Assembly: GCA_034932485.1 (NCBI GenBank)
Contig: JAYFOQ010000034.1
Coordinates: 26,246 to 90,245 of the forward strand
From: Gordonibacter sp034932485
Lineage (GTDB): Bacteria; Actinomycetota; Coriobacteriia; Coriobacteriales; Eggerthellaceae
Direction: 5' to 3'
DNA: 64,000 bases
A program made the position numbers and the translations under genes. Within the stretch, counting starts at the first letter, position 1. Every line of letters starts with the position of its first letter. Below the pieces are notes generated by a model. It did not search any database, had not been told where the DNA came from, and worked only from the letters and a program-made list of their open reading frames with translations. This document shows positions 60,108 to 64,000 of the stretch, piece by piece.

Positions 60108-60159
60108 TTTAATTTAGGCACCGAAGGCTTCCGTTATGGTAGCAAGTTAGGAGACAACC

Positions 60160-60633
60160 GTGCAATTCAAAGCATCCACAGACTACGGCATGCGCGCCAT
60201 TCTTTATCTGGCGGCGCAGGGAACAACGTGTTCCTCAAAGGATATCGCAAATGATATGTCCATTCCGCGCGATTATCTTATTCAGTTGGCACAGTTGCTA
60301 CGCAACGCTGGGCTTATTGAAGCCCGACCGGGCAAGCATGGCGGATATCGTTTGGCGAAAAAGCCATCCGAGATTACGGTGTTGCAGATAATGTCTGCGC
60401 TCGAAGAAGATGCGAAGCAGTCGACGCGTACTAAGCGCTCGACACGCAAAGGCGGCACTATGGTTCAAGGTATCAAGCAAACATACCAGCTTATCGAGGA
60501 AAGTTTTGACGCTTATCTCGATAGCTTGACCATTGATATGCTACTTGAAAGCGTAAATGATGGTGAAAGTGCCCGTTCGTTTTTTGCGGCGCGGCTGGAA
60601 GAAGAAGGAAAGCGCCTCGCGCAGACTTCGTAG
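60160..60633 (+). CDS. Rrf2 family transcriptional regulator
   Basis: This dimeric winged-helix repressor starts MQFKASTDYGMRAILYLA, followed by the recognition helix region SIPRDYLIQLAQLLRNAGLI and wing GKHGGYRLAK. The three Cys that bind an Fe-S cluster in IscR and RsrR are absent; instead a basic stretch (STRTKRSTRKGG) occupies that loop. It is thus unlikely to sense Fe-S status directly. 157 residues; starts with GTG at 60160 behind AGGAGA. Terminator follows at 60645. The Nramp-type operon converges on it; control of that operon is conceivable but not shown. Confidence 0.88.
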   Translation: MQFKASTDYGMRAILYLAAQGTTCSSKDIANDMSIPRDYLIQLAQLLRNAGLIEARPGKHGGYRLAKKPSEITVLQIMSALEEDAKQSTRTKRSTRKGGTMVQGIKQTYQLIEESFDAYLDSLTIDMLLESVNDGESARSFFAARLEEEGKRLAQTS

Positions 60634-60644
60634 TTCAAAAACAC

Positions 60645-60678
60645 GCCGCGCCTGCCGACATCAGTCTGCAGGCGCGGC
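60645..60678. terminator. Hairpin between the convergent Rrf2 and transporter genes
   Basis: GCCGCGCCTGC pairs perfectly with GCAGGCGCGGC over 11 bp. The T run (TCTTTC) is weak. Confidence 0.65.
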
Positions 60679-60727
60679 TCTTTCGGTGACCAGCAACCTT
60701 TCTCGCCATAGTAGCGAGGGTGTTTGC

Positions 60728-62038
60728 TTACTCTATGCCTAAAACCTGCATAACTAATAATGCTGCGGTTAGTATAGTTACTATTCCTACGGTTACCCAG
60801 ATAAGTACACGCGATACGATACGTGTGCGATAGTTTCCCATGATGCGTCTATCTGCTGAAATCACCGCCATAAATACGAGCAATACAGGCAGAATAATGC
60901 CGTTTACAAACTGAGCCGTTAACATAACGCCCATAAGGTCAATGCTAGGAATAAGCACCACAATTGCAGAAAATGCAATAACGAAGGTGAAGATGCTCTT
61001 AAACAGCGGAGCTTCTTTCCATTTGAACGAGACACCAGCTTCCCAACCAAATGCTTCACAAATAACAAACGAAGTAGTGAGAGGAAGCACGCACGCGGCG
61101 AGAAACGATGCAGCTATGAGGCCGATGGCGAAGAGTGCAGTAGCATATTGTCCTGCAAAAGGTGCAAGAGCCTGGGCGGCATCGGCAGCTGATTCGATTT
61201 GAATACCCTGGGGGAATAATACAGTACCGGTGGTAATGATAATAAACCATGCCACGAGACACGCCGCAATGGTGCCAGACACTACATCAACTCTTTGCGA
61301 AAAGAAGTCTTTAATGCCCACTCCCTTTTCCACGACGTTGCTTTGGGCGAAGAACATCATCCATGGTGCGATGGTAGTACCTATCATCGCAATGGTAAGA
61401 GAAACGAAGCTGGTGTCGTTTACCACCTGGGGAACTACCGTACTTATGAGTGCTTCGTCCCAATTTGGTTTGGCCATAAACGCGGCGATGACATAAGTAA
61501 CAAACACCAGTGACAATACGAGAAACACCTTTTCCACGCGCTTGTAGCTACCGCCCACTATGAGGAGCCATACGGCAATAGCGGCTATGGGAACTGAAAG
61601 GTATTTAGAGACGCCAAACATTTCCATACCGCTCGCTATGCCAGCAAATTCCGAGAAGGTGGTTGCTACGTTACCTATAAGAAGCGCCAACATAGCAAGG
61701 GCTGTCAGTCGAATACCAAAACGCTCGCGGATGAGTGCAGCGAAGCCCTTACCCGTAACAGCACCCATGCGCGCCGCTGTCATTTGTACAACCACCAGCA
61801 ACACGCACATAATGGGTACCACCCACAGGGTTGCGTAGCCAAACTTTGCTCCTACGGTGGAATAGGTTGAAATGCCGCCTGCGTCGTTTCCCGCCATGGC
61901 GGTAACTACGCCAGGGCCGAGTGCGGCCAAGAGTAGCCAAAGTTTGCTCGGACGTTTTTTTTCTTGATCCAGCTCACTTGTAGCGATATCGAGAGGCGCT
62001 GGGGAGTCGGTTAAGCTGCCTTTTCTTTTCATCATCAT
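60728..62038 (-). CDS. NRAMP-related magnesium transporter (NRMT type)
   Basis: This is an eleven-helix transporter of the SLC11/Nramp fold, 436 residues. In transition-metal Nramps helix 1 carries DPGN and helix 6 carries MPH. Here helix 1 has DAGG (residues 52-55) and helix 6 has APW (224-226), so the coordinating Asn and Met are lost. This substitution defines NRMTs, which transport magnesium; one from Eggerthella lenta has been characterised structurally. Co-transcription with an MgtE-type magnesium sensor (gap of four bases) supports Mg rather than Mn or Fe. Convergent with the Rrf2 gene. Confidence 0.85.
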   Translation of the reverse strand: MMMKRKGSLTDSPAPLDIATSELDQEKKRPSKLWLLLAALGPGVVTAMAGNDAGGISTYSTVGAKFGYATLWVVPIMCVLLVVVQMTAARMGAVTGKGFAALIRERFGIRLTALAMLALLIGNVATTFSEFAGIASGMEMFGVSKYLSVPIAAIAVWLLIVGGSYKRVEKVFLVLSLVFVTYVIAAFMAKPNWDEALISTVVPQVVNDTSFVSLTIAMIGTTIAPWMMFFAQSNVVEKGVGIKDFFSQRVDVVSGTIAACLVAWFIIITTGTVLFPQGIQIESAADAAQALAPFAGQYATALFAIGLIAASFLAACVLPLTTSFVICEAFGWEAGVSFKWKEAPLFKSIFTFVIAFSAIVVLIPSIDLMGVMLTAQFVNGIILPVLLVFMAVISADRRIMGNYRTRIVSRVLIWVTVGIVTILTAALLVMQVLGIE

Positions 62039-62042
62039 AAAG

Positions 62043-63395
62043 CTACCTCCCGGCGTAGCCGATGATTTGCAGCAGTATCAGGGTGTACAAGACGAGGAAA
62101 AGAATGGACGCGAGCACAATACCTATGACTTTCAGAGCGGTGGCTTTTGTCTTTTCGCCACTCACGTCTTCTTCAATAGCGTCCCAAGCATCGTCGACGG
62201 TAACAATGCCCAATAGCATGTGGTGTTCGTCGACAACCGGCATAGCTGGTAGTTCGTACTTAAAAATGTCGGCAGCAACGTCTTCTTCCGTTTCGTCTGG
62301 TGTTGCGAAGATGGGGTCATCAAACATAACATCACCGACGGGTTTTGCATCGTCGGTTAATACTAGTGTGCGCAGGGATAGCAGCCCCACGAACTCGTCG
62401 TACTCATCTAATACATATACATAATGGACAGTGGGATGGTCTTCGGGTAGCTCGCGCAATACCTCGATAGTTTCACCGACGGTGGTGTCTTTGTGTACGG
62501 CTACAAATTGCGTAGTCATCATGCCACCTGCGGTTCCATCTTGGTAACCTAGCAGTCGGCGAATTTCGGTGGCATCCTCCACTCCCATGAGACGCAGAAG
62601 CGTTCCTGCTTTTTCGTAAGACAGGTCGCGAACGATGTCGGCCGCGTCGTCGGGGTCCATGCTGCCAAGCAGCCCGGCGGCGCGGGCATCGTCAAGGTCT
62701 TCAATGAAGTCAGCCTGATACTCGTCCTCCATTTCAGATATTGCTTCTGTTGCCTGCGCGTCGTCCAAGTGCTGGAATACGTTAGCGCGTTGCTGTGGGT
62801 CTAGCTGTTCAAGGATGTCTGCTACGTCAGCAGGATGCAATTCGTCGAGGCGTTTGTGGGTTACCGACAACTGTACTTCAGACAGGTCTCGGTCTAAAAG
62901 GTCCATGTAATTCCAGGCGATAATGCGCTCGTCGATGCGTTTGCCGAACAGCTTTGCTCCGGCTACTATGGCTCGTTCGAGCCAGGGAGAGAGACCGCGC
63001 AGGATGCCGCGCGTACCCACCTCGGCCCCTAATAGGCGCAGTTGTGTTCCTGATACGGACAATTTCAGATCGTTTACGCGTACAACTTTCAAGCCCTGCG
63101 TATCTACGATCTGACGATTAAGTAGGTCGCGTGCAAGCAAAACCTCGTCAGGCTGTAGATAGCTGAAGCGAATGTCATGCGCCGGAACAGCCAATACAAT
63201 ACCGTCTTCATCGAACTCATTGACATACTTGCGCCATGAGATCATGAAGGGAACTTTACCTGGTCCTTGAAAGGCCAGGCTAGTAATACGAGGAAATACC
63301 TCGCCGGTTGAGATTGCCAAATCGGATACCGTACCGATCTTTTCGCCGGTAGCATCGACGACGGGCTTTCCCATCATTTGAGAGAGATAGAGCAT
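62043..63395 (-). CDS. PRC-barrel/MgtE N-domain/CBS protein lacking the MgtE channel
   Basis: The protein has 450 residues. Residues 1-75 and about 85-165 are two PRC-barrel-like domains. Residues about 178-280 are an MgtE intracellular N domain (LHPADVADILEQL, FIEDLDD, MDPDDAADIVRDL). Two CBS domains cover about 290-410. One membrane helix (421-446) ends it. MgtE channels have five helices at this place, so this is a sensor without a pore. In MgtE the N and CBS domains bind Mg and close the channel. Here they probably gate the NRMT transporter encoded four bases downstream. Starts ATG 63395 with a weak AAGGGAAA site. Confidence 0.85.
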   Translation of the reverse strand: MLYLSQMMGKPVVDATGEKIGTVSDLAISTGEVFPRITSLAFQGPGKVPFMISWRKYVNEFDEDGIVLAVPAHDIRFSYLQPDEVLLARDLLNRQIVDTQGLKVVRVNDLKLSVSGTQLRLLGAEVGTRGILRGLSPWLERAIVAGAKLFGKRIDERIIAWNYMDLLDRDLSEVQLSVTHKRLDELHPADVADILEQLDPQQRANVFQHLDDAQATEAISEMEDEYQADFIEDLDDARAAGLLGSMDPDDAADIVRDLSYEKAGTLLRLMGVEDATEIRRLLGYQDGTAGGMMTTQFVAVHKDTTVGETIEVLRELPEDHPTVHYVYVLDEYDEFVGLLSLRTLVLTDDAKPVGDVMFDDPIFATPDETEEDVAADIFKYELPAMPVVDEHHMLLGIVTVDDAWDAIEEDVSGEKTKATALKVIGIVLASILFLVLYTLILLQIIGYAGR

Positions 63396-63689
63396 CTTAG
63401 TTTCCCTTGTTGTCAGGCTCGCGGCTTGACGTGGCGTGAACGTTAAGCAAAATATGCCAAAATGCAGGTGCGTGGTGTTTCATGGGTGCCAGACCAGCGA
63501 GCGTCGCAGTCGTCCTTCGACTGCCGACAGGGGGAAGATCGAAGGAGGACTACTTACTGTGAGGTTTCGATTTTCGAACCTTCAAGTACGTTCCTTTCCT
63601 TCAACAATAAAAAGCCGCACGTGCTGTTTCCAGTCGTTGCGGACAAGTTGCCTGTGGCATTTGTCCACAAACAAAAAAAGCTGTTAAAA
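63396..63689 (-). other. Leader region of the magnesium transport unit
   Basis: 294 bases without a gene. GCAGTCG-TCCTT-CGACTGC (63506-63524) and AGGTT/AACCT (63562-63582) are hairpins. Conserved M-box riboswitch elements were looked for and not recognised. Confidence 0.4.
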
Positions 63690-63766
63690 TGGTGCGCCGT
63701 GAGGGATTCGAACCCCCGACGTACTGATTCGTAGTCAGTCCCTCTATCCAGCTGAGGTAACGGCGC
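63690..63766 (-). tRNA. tRNA-Arg (ACG)
   Basis: On the minus strand GCGCCGT pairs with ACGGCGC, with discriminator A and encoded CCA. The anticodon loop CTACGAA gives ACG. 77 bases. Confidence 0.95.
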
Positions 63767-63786
63767 ACGTCGAAACAGCAAAAGTT

Positions 63787-63815
63787 ATTCTGCCAGCAAT
63801 AAAGGATTCTGTCAA
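63787..63815 (-). promoter_or_regulatory. Promoter of tRNA-Arg
   Basis: A perfect minus-strand TTGACA (63810-63815) and CAGAAT (63787-63792) are 17 bases apart. Confidence 0.7.
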
Positions 63816-63869
63816 CGATTATTTTGCAGAAGTTGAAAAAAAGTTTTTCTTACGGCTAACGGTTGATTG

Positions 63870-64000
63870 CATTCGCAATCTGGACACTGCAATAGCAACC
63901 TGGACATTCAGAGTTATGGAGCGCTTCTATGAGTGGATGTGGCCTCAGGGCCGTCCAGGTTACTTTCAATTTTGCAATTGAAGGATCGAATTCTTGGGGC
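63870..64000. repeat. Short repeats resembling an insertion sequence end
   Basis: GCAATCTGGACACT (63875 region) and GCAACCTGGACATT (63896 region) are direct repeats. An inverted copy GTCCAGGTTACT lies near 63955, followed by TTTCAATT/AATTGAAG hairpin arms. Multiple short terminal repeats of this type are typical of IS21-family ends. No transposase is in the window, so this remains tentative. Confidence 0.35.

Larger units (their letters stand above)
59811..60159. other. Divergent intergenic region before the Rrf2 gene
   Basis: 349 bases. It holds the cyclo-ligase promoter, a third TTTAACGGCA (59873) and an imperfect palindrome at 60076-60107. No gene. Confidence 0.6.

Noticed and set aside
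63396..63689. M-box magnesium riboswitch before the magnesium transport unit
   Set aside because: The conserved M-box loops were not found, though hairpins are present.
63462..63734. 90-codon frame running into tRNA-Arg
   Set aside because: It overlaps the tRNA on the other strand and is a chance frame.

Overview
The window looks like a near-origin stretch of a Coriobacteriia (Eggerthellaceae-type) chromosome. Evidence: base composition near half G+C, a monoderm type IV pilus set without secretin or PilP, a Tat-exported flavoprotein reductase beside a multi-TM LuxR regulator, an NRMT-type Nramp protein, and an iorAB/phenylacetate-CoA ligase cluster. A small genome such as Cryptobacterium or Slackia would fit, but species cannot be fixed from sequence reading alone. 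Four perfect copies of the ParB centromere site parS (10747, 11542, 49159, 53051) and the rpsF-ssb-rpsR-rplI-dnaB block argue that oriC is close.

Layout, left to right. 1-5.8 kb: a CPBP protease cut by the window edge, a J-domain membrane protein, TypA/BipA, a parvulin lipoprotein, two tRNA-Ser genes and a DUF1801 protein. 5.9-10.7 kb: kdpFABC, with G+C-rich kdpFAB joined to an A+T-richer kdpC. 10.7-12 kb: two parS sites around a small acidic protein. 12-15.3 kb: S6, SSB, S18, L9 and DnaB with DnaA boxes before dnaB. 15.3-18.8 kb: an SbcD-like/YhaN-like nuclease pair. 18.9-22.9 kb: purA, purD and a radical SAM protein.

22.9-47.3 kb is the main accessory feature: a type IV pilus locus, almost all on the minus strand. 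It holds PilM, PilN, PilO, PilD, PilB, PilT, PilC, a major pilin candidate, and seven further pilin-like proteins. It also encodes a 2510-residue secreted beta-helix protein placed among the minor pilins and, at its upstream end, a diguanylate cyclase with periplasmic-type solute-binding domains. PilB carries a tandem MshEN motif, so the locus appears to encode both a maker and a reader of c-di-GMP. The giant protein is the best candidate for a pilus-associated adhesin.

47.4-53 kb: tRNA-Phe, purE, iorAB (with a parS site inside the iorA reading frame), a phenylacetate-CoA ligase behind a possibly structured leader, and the fourth parS. 53.1-59 kb: a sodium:solute symporter, a YdcF-family protein, the Tat flavoprotein and its convergent LuxR neighbour. 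59.2-63.4 kb: 5-formyl-THF cyclo-ligase, an Rrf2 regulator, and a two-gene unit pairing an NRMT-type transporter with an MgtE sensor domain that lacks the MgtE channel. The right edge holds tRNA-Arg and short repeats that resemble an insertion sequence end.
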